Assembly (NCBI RefSeq): GCF_025264665.1
Contig: NZ_CP073697.1
Location: 4,011,501-4,075,500 of the forward strand
DNA: 64,000 nucleotides
Reading direction: 5' to 3'
Source of the DNA: Edaphobacter flagellatus
GTDB taxonomy: Bacteria; Acidobacteriota; Terriglobia; Terriglobales; Acidobacteriaceae
Made by a program: the position numbers and the translations under genes. Shown here piece by piece: positions 19,136 through 28,161 of the stretch (position 1 is its first letter; every line of letters starts with the position of its first letter). Under the pieces are notes generated by a model. That model saw nothing but the letters and a program-made list of their open reading frames with translations, was not told the DNA's origin and searched no databases.

Positions 19136-20599
19136 CTACGGTTGCAGCAGCTCGGGGTGCGTTGCTGCAACCGTTCCAAGAAGCTCTCCGAAGAGCGTGT
19201 TGGCCCAGGCAAACCAGGCGCGCGTGAAGTTCTTCGGATCGTTTTTGAAGTAGCTCTCGTGCATAAAGCCGAAGCCCTGCGCGGAGCCTTTGAGCATGTG
19301 GAGCGAGCGGCGGATCTCGTCGGGGTTGCTGCTGGTGAGTGCATAGATGATCTGCGACATGGGCCAGATCATGTCGCGACCTACGTGCGGGCCGCCGATG
19401 CCTTCTCCTGCAGTGCCCTGGAAGAACCAGGGATTGCGCGGGCTCCAGCAGAAGGCGCGCGTGCGGTTGTAGAGCGCAGGATCGGGAGAAGCGTCGAGGT
19501 AGGGAAGGCCGAGCAGGCTGGGGACGTTGGCGTCGTCCATCAAGAGCTGGCTGCCATAACCGTCGACCTCGTAGGCCCAGATGGTGCCTTCAGGAGTTGT
19601 GGCAATGGCGTGTTGGTGCAGTGCCTGTTCGACCTCTTTGGCTAGAGAGGAAGCTTTGTTTGCAAGCTCATCGTCGTGCGCGACGGTGTGTGCCATCTCG
19701 GCGAGCTGGCGCAGCGAGGTGACGGCGAAGAGATTGGACGGCACGAGGAAGGGGAAGATGCAGGCGTCGTCAGAGGGGCGGAAGCCGGAGGCGATGAGGC
19801 CGACGGGTTTGACGGGATTGCCGAGGCCGGCTGCGGGCAGGGTCTCTGTCGAGGTGTCGGAGATGCGGCGGAAGATGTAAGGGCCGTCGCCATCTTTACG
19901 TTGCTGGACACGGAAGGTTTCGACGATCAGGTACATCGCCTGCAGCCAGCGCTGATCGAAGGGGCCAGTGTCGCCGGTGTGTTTCCAGTAGCCGTGCGAG
20001 AGGCGAATGGGGTAGCAGAGGGAGTCGACTTCCCACTTGCGCTCGCCGACGCCGCGCTTGAGGTCGGTCTTGTCCTTGAGGCTCCATGGGAGAGGCGGGG
20101 CATTGAGATCGGCCATGATGGCGTTGGCGTAGGGGTCGATGAGGATGCAGCGTGCCTGGCGGCGGATGACCCCCTCGAGGAGATCGCGGAGTGGGCGGTC
20201 GTTCTTCGCCAGAGGAAGGTAGGGCCAGACCTGTGCGGAGGAGTCGCGGAGCCACATGGCGGCGATGTCTCCGGTGAGGACGGCGGTGTCGGGCTTGCCC
20301 TGGTAGGTGCCGGGCTCAACGGTGGTGTCGAGTGTGTTGGGGAAACAGTTGACGAAGAGTGCGCGCAGGGCAGGATCGGCGATGCGCGTCTGGCGTTCGG
20401 TGAGGAACTGCTCGACGGCGGTGCTGCGGAATTTGCGCTGGGCGACAGGGGGACGTCCGTGGGCCATGTCCCACGGGGCTTTTACGGGTGGCACCTCGAC
20501 GGAGGATTGCGCCTCGGCGAGAGCGGCTTCGCCGGCTGTGTTTACGAAGAGGGCGGCTGCGCTGGTGCTGTAGAGAAAATTTCTTCGGCTGATGGTCAT
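19136..20599 (-). CDS. Exo-alpha-1,6-mannosidase, glycoside hydrolase family 125, Tat-exported
   Basis: The 487-residue protein starts MTISRRNFLYSTSAAALF, a twin-arginine signal, which fixes the start at 20599 although open frame continues upstream. GH125 features include FPNTLDTTVE, TGDIAAMWLRDSSAQVWPY, CILIDPYANA, RPSDDACIFPFLVPSNLF and LLMDDANVPSLLGLPYL. The enzyme removes alpha-1,6-linked mannose from N-glycan cores or yeast mannan. It diverges from the GH92 mannosidase gene with a 119-base gap that must carry promoters for both. It converges with the kinase gene 4 bases away. Confidence 0.9.
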   Translation of the reverse strand: MTISRRNFLYSTSAAALFVNTAGEAALAEAQSSVEVPPVKAPWDMAHGRPPVAQRKFRSTAVEQFLTERQTRIADPALRALFVNCFPNTLDTTVEPGTYQGKPDTAVLTGDIAAMWLRDSSAQVWPYLPLAKNDRPLRDLLEGVIRRQARCILIDPYANAIMADLNAPPLPWSLKDKTDLKRGVGERKWEVDSLCYPIRLSHGYWKHTGDTGPFDQRWLQAMYLIVETFRVQQRKDGDGPYIFRRISDTSTETLPAAGLGNPVKPVGLIASGFRPSDDACIFPFLVPSNLFAVTSLRQLAEMAHTVAHDDELANKASSLAKEVEQALHQHAIATTPEGTIWAYEVDGYGSQLLMDDANVPSLLGLPYLDASPDPALYNRTRAFCWSPRNPWFFQGTAGEGIGGPHVGRDMIWPMSQIIYALTSSNPDEIRRSLHMLKGSAQGFGFMHESYFKNDPKNFTRAWFAWANTLFGELLGTVAATHPELLQP

Positions 20600-20718
20600 G
20601 TGAGAAAAGGTTCGTCGCTCCGCTCGTGCCATTGTGTCATATTTGCTTGTGCTTTCTGCTTTGCGTGAGAATGGTTGCGGATAGTAAACAGCCAACGAAA
20701 ACGGAAGATGGGGTAAGC

Positions 20719-23040
20719 ATGATCAGTCGCAGGAATTTTTTGCAGGGAAGCTCCGCTGCTTGCGTCGTAGGCGCAACGACGATGAACAAATTTGCCGGCG
20801 CTGCTGTGCTTGGACAAAAGGCGGATGATCCGCTTCGCTGGGTGGACCAGCGGATTGGCACGGGCGGGCATGGTCATTGCTATCCCGGTGCTTCGATGCC
20901 GTTTGGTGCTGTGCAGCTAAGCCCCGACACATTCAACGATGGCTGGGACTGGTGTTCGGGCTATCACGTTTCGGACGATTCGATTATGGGGTTCAGCCAT
21001 ACGCATCTGAGTGGCACGGGGTGCGGTGACCTGCTGGATTTTCTGGTGATGGCGGGAACTGGGACGGCACATCTTGTGCCGGGAGATCGACGGTTTCCTG
21101 AGAAGGGATATCGTTCTCGTTTCGATCACGCGGACGAGCAGATGGAGCCGGGTTACTACTCGGTGCTGTTGAAGGACTACGGTGTGCGCGCAGAGCTGAC
21201 TGCGACGGAGCGCGTTGGCGTGCATCGTTATACGTTTCCGGCAAGCGATAAGGCTTATCTGATTCTCGACCTGCAGCATGGATATGGGCCAGGAGAAGGG
21301 CCGGTGACTTCGGCTGAGCTGCGTCAGGTGGCGGCGGATACGCTTGCGGGAGGGCGACGGACTTCGGCATGGGGGAAGGACCGCCATGCGTACTTCACGA
21401 TGAAGGTGTCGAAGCAGCCGGAGCGGATTGTGTTTTTTGTCGATGACAAAGAGGTTGCTGCGCCCGCCAGCAACGAAGATCTTCGCGGCAAGAATTTGAA
21501 GTGCGTTCTTTACTTCAAGACGAAGGCCAAGGAGACGATTCTGGTCAAGACGGGTATCTCCGGTGTGGATGCGGATGGCGCCGCGAAGAATGTGGCTGCC
21601 GAGGTTTCCGCGTGGGAGTTCGACAAGGTGCGTGCTGCCGCTCGCGAGGCATGGCGCCGACAGCTTTCGAAGGTGCGCGTGCAGGGCGCGAACGAGACGC
21701 ATAAGAAGATTTTTTACACGGCGCTGTATCACATGTCGCTGGGGCCGACGTTATTTGACGATGTGGACGGGCGATATCGCGGCATGGACAACCAGGTCCA
21801 TACGCTGGCGGCGGGAGAGCACAATTTCTCGACGTTCTCGTTGTGGGATACCTTCCGTGCGGCGCATCCTGCCTACACGCTGATTGAGCAGGAGCGTGTG
21901 CCGTTGCTGGTGAACACGTTGATCCGGATGGCGGAGCAGAGCCCGGAGGGCATGCCGGTCTGGCCGCTGATGTCAACTGAAACGGGAACGATGACGGGCT
22001 ATCATTCTGCCGCGGTGATCTCGGAGGCGTGCAATAAGGGCTTCAAGGGCGTCGATTATGAGAAGGCTTACGGGCTGATGATGAAGCGCGCCATGGTCGA
22101 TGACTTCCGCGGCCTGAGCTACTATCGCAAGCTCGGTTATATTCCGGCCGACAAAGAGGGCGAGTCGGTATCGAAGACCTTCGAGTACTGCTATGACGAC
22201 TGGTCGATTGCGCATGTCGCGAAGAAGCTTGGTAAGACCGATGATGCTGCGATGCTGCGTAAGCGCTCGACCAACTATCGCAACTACTTCGATGCGTCGG
22301 TGGGCTTTATGCGTCCTAAGCTCGAAGACGGAAGCTGGACATCGCCGTTCCGGCCGATCGATATGGGCCACTCGAAGAAGTGGCGCGACTATACGGAATC
22401 AAACGCATGGCAGACGACGTTTGGTGTGCAGCATGACGCGGCTGGCCTGATTCAGCTCTTCGGTGGCAACGAGCCGTTTGTGGCGAAGCTGGATTCTCTG
22501 TTCACCGTTCCGTCGGATCTGCCGGAAGATGCTCCGCCGGATATTGCCGGTATGGTGGGGCAGTATGCGCATGGCAATGAACCTTCGCACCACATTTCGT
22601 ATTTGTATGTTTATGCCGGTGCACCGCACAAGACGCAGGCCCGCGTTCGCAGCCTGCTGGAGACGATGTATGCGGCATTGCCGGATGGCATGCAGGGCAA
22701 TGAAGATGTGGGACAGATGTCTGCCTGGTATCTGCTGAGTGCACTTGGTTTCTATCCGGTCGATCCGGTCAGCGGCAACTATATTCTGGGCTCTCCGTTA
22801 TTCGAGGGAGCGACGGTCGATCTGGGACATGGCAAGAAGCTTGAGATTGTGGTGGAACGAAAGGATCCGTCGCATCGGTACATCCAGTCGTTCTCGCTGA
22901 ATGGACAGCCGCAGCAGCGTGCCTGGTTCAACCATGCCGACATAGCGCAGGGAGGCAAGCTGGTCTTCACGATGGGTGCAGAGCCAAATCTGAAGTTTGG
23001 TTCGGATGCCGCATCGATTCCTCCGTCGCTGACGCTGTAG
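20719..23040 (+). CDS. Alpha-1,2-mannosidase-like enzyme, glycoside hydrolase family 92, Tat-exported
   Basis: The 773-residue protein begins MISRRNFLQGSSAACVVG, a twin-arginine signal, which selects the ATG at 20719 (preceded by GATGGGG). GH92 signatures follow: VDQRIGTGGHGHCYPGASMPFGAVQLSPDT, interrupted here only for description, then GFSHTHLSGTGC, LWDTFRAAHPAYTL, GNEPSHHISYLY and NEDVGQMSAWYLLSALGFYPV. Calcium-dependent GH92 enzymes trim alpha-mannose from N-glycans or mannoproteins. It pairs divergently with GH125. Both being Tat substrates suggests that they fold in the cytoplasm before export. Confidence 0.93.
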   Translation: MISRRNFLQGSSAACVVGATTMNKFAGAAVLGQKADDPLRWVDQRIGTGGHGHCYPGASMPFGAVQLSPDTFNDGWDWCSGYHVSDDSIMGFSHTHLSGTGCGDLLDFLVMAGTGTAHLVPGDRRFPEKGYRSRFDHADEQMEPGYYSVLLKDYGVRAELTATERVGVHRYTFPASDKAYLILDLQHGYGPGEGPVTSAELRQVAADTLAGGRRTSAWGKDRHAYFTMKVSKQPERIVFFVDDKEVAAPASNEDLRGKNLKCVLYFKTKAKETILVKTGISGVDADGAAKNVAAEVSAWEFDKVRAAAREAWRRQLSKVRVQGANETHKKIFYTALYHMSLGPTLFDDVDGRYRGMDNQVHTLAAGEHNFSTFSLWDTFRAAHPAYTLIEQERVPLLVNTLIRMAEQSPEGMPVWPLMSTETGTMTGYHSAAVISEACNKGFKGVDYEKAYGLMMKRAMVDDFRGLSYYRKLGYIPADKEGESVSKTFEYCYDDWSIAHVAKKLGKTDDAAMLRKRSTNYRNYFDASVGFMRPKLEDGSWTSPFRPIDMGHSKKWRDYTESNAWQTTFGVQHDAAGLIQLFGGNEPFVAKLDSLFTVPSDLPEDAPPDIAGMVGQYAHGNEPSHHISYLYVYAGAPHKTQARVRSLLETMYAALPDGMQGNEDVGQMSAWYLLSALGFYPVDPVSGNYILGSPLFEGATVDLGHGKKLEIVVERKDPSHRYIQSFSLNGQPQQRAWFNHADIAQGGKLVFTMGAEPNLKFGSDAASIPPSLTL

Positions 23041-23119
23041 CGAGGGGGACCGAAGCGTAGAGGTCGTCAGAAGGATTCAAATCGGCAGTGCGGGTGGATT
23101 GTGCGATTCGTTGCGCGGT

Positions 23120-23971
23120 TTACTTTGCCTGCCGTTTCTTTTGCGTGCTGCTACGGATTGGCTTCCGGGTGGGCAGATCGTTGAGGTGAATCAACGCAGC
23201 GGCTGCGGTATAACGAACGATCTCTTTCGGGTTGTCGAGGTACATTTCTACGGTGCTTCGCGTGCCTGGATCGCCTCGCTGCGCGATGGCGGCCAGGGCC
23301 GCAACCTGAACCTGCCAGCTATTGTCTCTGCATGCTGCTTCAAGGGCGGCGAGAGATTTCGGGTCGGGATCTGCGGCCAGTATTCTGGCTGCGGCAGCTC
23401 GTATCGGCGAAACATCATCTTTGGTGAGCGAGCGAACGACGGTCAGGCCCAGGCCGCCGAAGGGAACAAAACCTACACCTTGTTCAAATCCAAATTGAGC
23501 GAGCTTCTGCGGATCCTTGAGCATCTTTTTCTGATCTTCCATCAAGCCACCACCGCTCTTTTTCTCGCCGGTCAGTACGGCGTAGAAGACGCCGTAGCCC
23601 AGGGAGTCGTCCATCGCGATAAGAGCACGCGCTGCTCCCAGTACAACGGGAGCTTCCTTATCGTGCTGAATGACTTCGGTGAGTTGGGGGATGGCGGACT
23701 TTGCCTTAAGGCGGCCGAGGGCATCGGTGGCTGCTTCGCGTACTTCGGGCTTCTCGTCCTTGAGTGCTTCGAGCGCGAATTGCGGTGCTTTCTGTTCCTC
23801 CGGCAGCAAACCGAGAAGCCGGACGGCGGCGGCGCGGCTTTCGGTGTTCTTGTCGGACAGGCCAGCCTGCAGTACTGTCCATGCCTGATCGAGGGATGCC
23901 TGCGGGTAGCCGATTCGAGTGAGGGCGATCAGTATGGCGAAGGAAAGCAGTCGGGAGCGCGGGATGATCAT
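23120..23971 (-). CDS. Exported HEAT-repeat protein
   Basis: The 283-residue protein has an N-terminal signal segment (IPRSRLLSFAILIALTRIGYPQA) followed by at least five HEAT-like helix pairs, such as DKNTESRAAAVRLLGLLP, DEKPEVREAATDALGRL and DDVSPIRAAAARILAAD. Such repeats bind other proteins. The start at 23971 follows an AAAGGAA Shine-Dalgarno sequence, so an upstream in-frame start at 23995 is not needed. It ends in a basic tail. It converges with the GH92 gene over a 79-base gap that holds no gene. The partner is unknown. Confidence 0.75.
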   Translation of the reverse strand: MIIPRSRLLSFAILIALTRIGYPQASLDQAWTVLQAGLSDKNTESRAAAVRLLGLLPEEQKAPQFALEALKDEKPEVREAATDALGRLKAKSAIPQLTEVIQHDKEAPVVLGAARALIAMDDSLGYGVFYAVLTGEKKSGGGLMEDQKKMLKDPQKLAQFGFEQGVGFVPFGGLGLTVVRSLTKDDVSPIRAAAARILAADPDPKSLAALEAACRDNSWQVQVAALAAIAQRGDPGTRSTVEMYLDNPKEIVRYTAAAALIHLNDLPTRKPIRSSTQKKRQAK

Positions 23972-24074
23972 GGAGGATTCCTTTGGAGAAGCCAAGGTAG
24001 TATACGAAACGATAAAGGCTCGTTATGCGCTTCGGCCGTCGACATGGCTTTCGGCATTCTGCTAAATAAGTTTC

Positions 24075-24782
24075 ATGGCATTCGATCCCACGAAGCAAAC
24101 AGCGGCGTCCCTGCTTGGCAGGCTCAAAGGAAAGTTGATTGTCTCTTGTCAGGCGGATCGTGGCGATCCGATGGATCACGCCGAGACGATAATCCGGCTG
24201 GCTGCTGCGGTGCTGCGTGGTGGGGCGGAAGGTCTTCGCGCTGAGGGAGCTGAACGGATTCGTGCTTTTCGGGCGCTCTCTCCGGCGCCGATTCTTGGCA
24301 TGGCGAAGACGTGGGATGCGCAAGGCGAGGTCTACATTACTCCTACGTTTGCGTTGGCCCGGGATGTAAACGATGCCGGTGCCGATATGATTGCGCTGGA
24401 CTGTACGCGTCGCCGTTTGAGCGAGGCTGAGCCGTGGCCGGAGATGGTGAAGCGCATTCAGATAGAGCTGCAGAGACCCGTGCTGGGAGATATTGCATCG
24501 TTAGAGGACGGGATTATGGCAGAGGAAGCAGGGGTGGATGCGATTGCGACAACACTCTACGGATATACCGCGGAGACTGCCGGCAAACGCAGCTTTAACT
24601 GGGATTTGCTTGAGGCTCTGGTGGCGAGACTCCGCATCCCGGTTTTTGCCGAAGGGCATATCGAACAACCGGAGGAAGTGCAGCGCGCCCTAAAGCTAGG
24701 GGCACATGCTGTGGTGGTGGGTTCGGCTATTACGCGTCCGGAGAAGATCACGGCGCGCTTCGTTGCGGCGACTCGGTTGTAA
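24075..24782 (+). CDS. nanE: N-acetylmannosamine-6-phosphate 2-epimerase (NanE)
   Basis: The 235-residue TIM-barrel protein has the NanE signatures KLIVSCQADRGDP, GAEGLRAEG, PILGMAKTWD, DIASLEDGIMAEEAGVDAI, TTLYGYTAET, PVFAEGHIEQPE and GAHAVVVGSAITRP. It converts ManNAc-6-phosphate to GlcNAc-6-phosphate in the cytoplasm. No NanA lyase is nearby, so the substrate may be ManNAc phosphorylated by the kinase at 18220. It converges with the GntR regulator 10 bases downstream. No Shine-Dalgarno sequence is evident before the ATG. Confidence 0.9.
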   Translation: MAFDPTKQTAASLLGRLKGKLIVSCQADRGDPMDHAETIIRLAAAVLRGGAEGLRAEGAERIRAFRALSPAPILGMAKTWDAQGEVYITPTFALARDVNDAGADMIALDCTRRRLSEAEPWPEMVKRIQIELQRPVLGDIASLEDGIMAEEAGVDAIATTLYGYTAETAGKRSFNWDLLEALVARLRIPVFAEGHIEQPEEVQRALKLGAHAVVVGSAITRPEKITARFVAATRL

Positions 24783-24792
24783 TCTGCGGCGA

Positions 24793-25584
24793 TTATTCGA
24801 TGGTTGTTGTTGGAACACGGATCAATGCTCGATAGCGATCGCCACGATATCGAGAGCACGCGATTTCGATCGGGACTTGTTCGGTTGTAATGATGACACG
24901 TGAGATGGAGAGAACGCTGGCGCGGCGGGGAATGGTCAGCAGCTCGGATTCTTCTTTGGTGGCCGGCAGCGCTTCGATGGTCTCGTCGGCCCAGGCGACA
25001 CGAACACCATAGTCTTCGCGAAGGGTGTAGTAGAGAGACTGCTTCGCAAAGTTGATGCGTTCGAGATGAGGGAAGGGGCTGAGAGGAATATGGGATTCTT
25101 CGAGAGCCATTGGGATGTCGTCTGCAAGCCGTAGGCGGCGGAGCTTCATGACGGAGGCTGCCGGCTCAATCCTGAGTGTTTCGGCGAGTTCGTCGGTTGC
25201 CTGGATGACGGTCTGCTCCAGCAGCTTTGAGCTGGGTACCATGCCGCGCTGCTTCATATCTTCGGTAAAGCCGCGCAGGTGCATGATGTTTTTTTCCATC
25301 TTTGGCCGGGTAACAAAGGTTCCACGGCCTTTCTGGCTGTGGGCGTAGCCTCGTGACTTGAGGCCATGCAGAGCCTGACGGGCAGTCATCCGGCTGACCT
25401 GATAGGAGCGTGCGAGCTCTTCTTCGGAGGCCAGCAGGTCGCCCTCGGCGAGGGCGCCGGATTGAATCTTCTCCATGAGTACGCGCTGAATCTGGTAGTA
25501 GAGGGGGACAAACCCGTGCTTGTCGAGTGGGTGCACTTCGGTGGCTGGCCGTGCCTGAGTTTTTGCTCTGTGATGGTCTGGCAT
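24793..25584 (-). CDS. GntR-family transcriptional regulator, HutC/UTRA type
   Basis: The 263-residue protein has an N-terminal winged-helix domain (VPLYYQIQRVLMEKIQSGAL, EEELARSYQVSRMTARQAL, GRGTFVTRP), with about 20 extra residues in front. A UTRA effector domain follows, with LRRLRLADDIPMALEESHIP and LSISRVIITTEQVPIEIACSRYRGDRY. Regulators of this type sense phosphorylated sugars or amino sugars. It is divergent from the dehydrogenase-DUF993-isomerase operon and convergent with nanE, so it may control either or both. Repeated TATGAA motifs lie in the 260-base divergent gap. Confidence 0.9.
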   Translation of the reverse strand: MPDHHRAKTQARPATEVHPLDKHGFVPLYYQIQRVLMEKIQSGALAEGDLLASEEELARSYQVSRMTARQALHGLKSRGYAHSQKGRGTFVTRPKMEKNIMHLRGFTEDMKQRGMVPSSKLLEQTVIQATDELAETLRIEPAASVMKLRRLRLADDIPMALEESHIPLSPFPHLERINFAKQSLYYTLREDYGVRVAWADETIEALPATKEESELLTIPRRASVLSISRVIITTEQVPIEIACSRYRGDRYRALIRVPTTTIE

Positions 25585-25644
25585 GTACGTGACTTAGGCT
25601 GCTTCTCCCCTAAACCTCTCTGGCTGCGGTCATATTCCCTTACG

Positions 25645-25758
25645 TATGAAAAGCGGATTAGTTCCGTATGAAGGGAAAAGTATAGCCATATAGACAGATT
25701 TTAGAAAGCGTGTTGTTTCAGCCGGTTGTGCTGGCCTCTATGAAAGCGGCCTTTCATA
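25645..25758. promoter_or_regulatory. Candidate operator array for the GntR regulator
   Basis: The divergent gap holds TATGAAAAGCGG (25645-25656), TATGAAGGG (25667-25675) and a palindrome TATGAAAG-CGGC-CTTTCATA (25739-25758). The first and third share TATGAAA(A)GCGG. Their position between the regulator and the operon suggests binding sites, but this is inference from pattern only. Confidence 0.4.
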
Positions 25759-25844
25759 TATGATCCGGTCGTGGCTGTTTTTCGCCAAACCAGCGTCGCC
25801 TGTTCAGCGGGTGAGCCAAATATTAAAAATCAGGGGGAAGCCGG

Positions 25845-26993
25845 ATGCGGAAGATCGGCATCATCATGAACGGTGTGACTGGGCGCATGGGGACCAACCA
25901 GCACCTGGGCCGTTCGATTGCGGCGATTCGTAAGCAGGGCGGACTGGAGCTGCGCGATAAGACGGTTATCATGCCGGAGCCGGTGCTCGTAGGAAGAAAT
26001 GCCGGAAAGCTGGAAAAGCTGGCTAAGGAATGGGAGATCGACCATTGGTCGACCGATCTGAACGAGTGCCTGGCAAAGAAAGAGAATCTGATCTACTTTG
26101 ACGCGCAGTCGACGTTGCTGCGCGCCGAAAGCGTCAAGGCTGCCCTCAAGGCGGGCAAGCATATTTACTGCGAAAAGCCGCTTGCGGGAACTCTGGAGGA
26201 GAGCCTGGAACTTGCTCGCGAGGCGGCAAAGGCTGGAGTGAAGAACGGGGTCGTTCAGGACAAGCTGTTTCTGCCCGGGCTGCTGAAGTTAAAGCAGGTG
26301 ATCTCGAGCGGCTTTCTCGGCAAAGTGCTCTCAGTGCGCGGAGAGTTTGGCTATTGGGTCTTTGAAGGGCCGACGCCGCCTGCGCAACGCCCTTCGTGGA
26401 ACTACCGTAAGGAAGATGGCGGCGGCATCATCCTCGATATGTTTCCTCACTGGCAATATGTACTGGAGAATCTCTTTGGCCGCATTACAGGCGTAAGCTG
26501 CATCGCAAGAACAACGATCCCGACACGTATAGATGAGACGGGGGCCAGTTATAACTGCACGGCAGACGACGCGGCCTATGCGACGTTTGAGATTGCGGGT
26601 GGTGTTGTTGCGCATATTAACTCGTCCTGGGCAACGCGCGTCAATCGCGATGAGCTGCTGGAGCTGCATGTCGATGGAACGGAGGGAAGCGCTGTGGCCG
26701 GTCTTCGCGAGTGCAAAGTTCAGCCGCGCGTGGCGACGCCGAAGGCGATCTGGAATCCGGATATTCCTAATCCCATCAAGTTCCGCGACGGATGGCAGAC
26801 GGTTCCGACTACGGGTGCTGAAGAAAATGCCTTCAGGATTCAGTGGGAGATGTTTTTCCGCCACGTGCTTGAGGATGCGCCGTTCCCGCACGGATTTCTT
26901 GAGGCCGCGAAGGGAGTGCAGCTTGCTGAGGCAGGCATCCAGTCGTGGAGCGAGAGACGCTGGGTGGAGCTGCCCGAGCTGACGTTGAACTAA
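25845..26993 (+). CDS. Gfo/Idh/MocA-family NAD(P)-dependent sugar dehydrogenase
   Basis: The 382-residue protein starts with a nucleotide-binding stretch (RKIGIIMNGVTGRMGTNQHL), which is a variant of the usual GxGxxG. It contains the family motif YCEKPLAGTLEESLELA around the catalytic lysine of EKP, and YRKEDGGGIILDMFPHWQYVLE in the C-terminal sheet domain. Such enzymes oxidise or epimerise sugars, inositols or their derivatives. GGGGGAAG precedes the ATG. It leads a three-gene operon with the DUF993 protein (28-base gap) and an isomerase. The substrate is unknown. Confidence 0.85.
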   Translation: MRKIGIIMNGVTGRMGTNQHLGRSIAAIRKQGGLELRDKTVIMPEPVLVGRNAGKLEKLAKEWEIDHWSTDLNECLAKKENLIYFDAQSTLLRAESVKAALKAGKHIYCEKPLAGTLEESLELAREAAKAGVKNGVVQDKLFLPGLLKLKQVISSGFLGKVLSVRGEFGYWVFEGPTPPAQRPSWNYRKEDGGGIILDMFPHWQYVLENLFGRITGVSCIARTTIPTRIDETGASYNCTADDAAYATFEIAGGVVAHINSSWATRVNRDELLELHVDGTEGSAVAGLRECKVQPRVATPKAIWNPDIPNPIKFRDGWQTVPTTGAEENAFRIQWEMFFRHVLEDAPFPHGFLEAAKGVQLAEAGIQSWSERRWVELPELTLN

Positions 26994-27021
26994 GACTATC
27001 TTTGAGATCATTGATTGACCC

Positions 27022-28161
27022 ATGAGCCTGCAAATTCGTCTTCCGCTCGCTGAAGGACTTTCTAACTATCGGCTGAATGAGGCTGGCCCGCTCCCCGTGA
27101 TTGCGGGGCAACCTCCAACATTGCGCGTGGCCTATGCGGCAGCGCATGTTGTCGTCGATCCGCTGCGTCCGCAGGTGCTCGACATGGATGCGACGATGGC
27201 GTTTCGACGCTATCTCTGGTCGTTGGGTTTTGGCGTCGCGGAGGCGATGGACACCTCGCAGCGCGGCATGGGGCTTGATTGGGCGTCGGCGCGTGAGTTG
27301 ATTCGGGTCTCTGCCGGGGAACGCGGTGGGGAGATCGCGTGTGGAGCGAACACCGATCAGCTTGACCCTGCGCAGCAGGCAACGATCGATGAGGTTATCG
27401 CTGCCTACGAGGAGCAATGCGAGACGATCGAGGCAGCGGGCGGACGCGTCATTTTGATGGCTAGTCGCGCGCTTGTGAAGTGCGCGAAGACTCCTGAGGA
27501 CTATGCCAGGGTCTATGGAAGGCTGCTGCAGGGGCTGCGTCAGCCGGCGATTCTGCATTGGCTTGGCGAGGCCTTCGATCCGCAGCTTCGCGGCTACTGG
27601 GGAAGTAGGAATGTTCCCGATGCGATGGCGACATGCCTCCACATCATTCGCGAGAATCAGCACAAGGTCGATGGTGTGAAGATCTCGCTGCTTGATAAGC
27701 AGCAGGAGATCATCATGCGGCGGCAGCTACCGCATGGTGTCAGGATGTATACCGGCGACGACTTCGATTACGCGGAGTTGATTCGCGGCGATGAGGTCGG
27801 GCACAGTGATGCGCTGCTGGGTATATTTGACGGCATCGCACCTGCGGCGGCATTGGCTCTGCGCGCTCTGGATGTGGGCGATCTCGTCCAGTATGAGGAG
27901 CTGCTCGCACCGACGGTTCCGCTCTCGCGGCATATCTTTCAGGCGCCAACGTACTTCTATAAGACGGGCCTGGTTTTTCTTGCTTATCTCAACGGACGAC
28001 AGCGTCACTTTGTGATGCTGGGCGGTCAGCAGAGCGCACGCTCGATTACGCACCTTGCCGAGCTGTTCGTACTGGCGGATAAGGCACGTCTCCTCGTTGA
28101 TCCTGACCTCGCATGTCATCGCATGAGGCTGGTGCTTGAGCTCGCCGGAGTGGAAGGCTGA
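27022..28161 (+). CDS. DUF993 family protein (dihydrodipicolinate-synthase-like TIM barrel)
   Basis: The 379-residue protein resembles the DUF993/dihydrodipicolinate synthase family. Visible landmarks are FRRYLWSLGFGVAEAMDTSQRG, a possible Schiff-base lysine in KVDGVKISLLD, YTGDDFDYAELIRGD, GHSDALLGIFDGIAPAAA and FQAPTYFYKTGLVFLAYLNG. Members are thought to cleave or condense keto-acids or keto-sugars, but no reaction is assigned to this one. It lies between the dehydrogenase and the isomerase with a 1-base overlap to the latter, so all three probably act in one pathway. No good Shine-Dalgarno sequence precedes the ATG. Confidence 0.75.
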   Translation: MSLQIRLPLAEGLSNYRLNEAGPLPVIAGQPPTLRVAYAAAHVVVDPLRPQVLDMDATMAFRRYLWSLGFGVAEAMDTSQRGMGLDWASARELIRVSAGERGGEIACGANTDQLDPAQQATIDEVIAAYEEQCETIEAAGGRVILMASRALVKCAKTPEDYARVYGRLLQGLRQPAILHWLGEAFDPQLRGYWGSRNVPDAMATCLHIIRENQHKVDGVKISLLDKQQEIIMRRQLPHGVRMYTGDDFDYAELIRGDEVGHSDALLGIFDGIAPAAALALRALDVGDLVQYEELLAPTVPLSRHIFQAPTYFYKTGLVFLAYLNGRQRHFVMLGGQQSARSITHLAELFVLADKARLLVDPDLACHRMRLVLELAGVEG

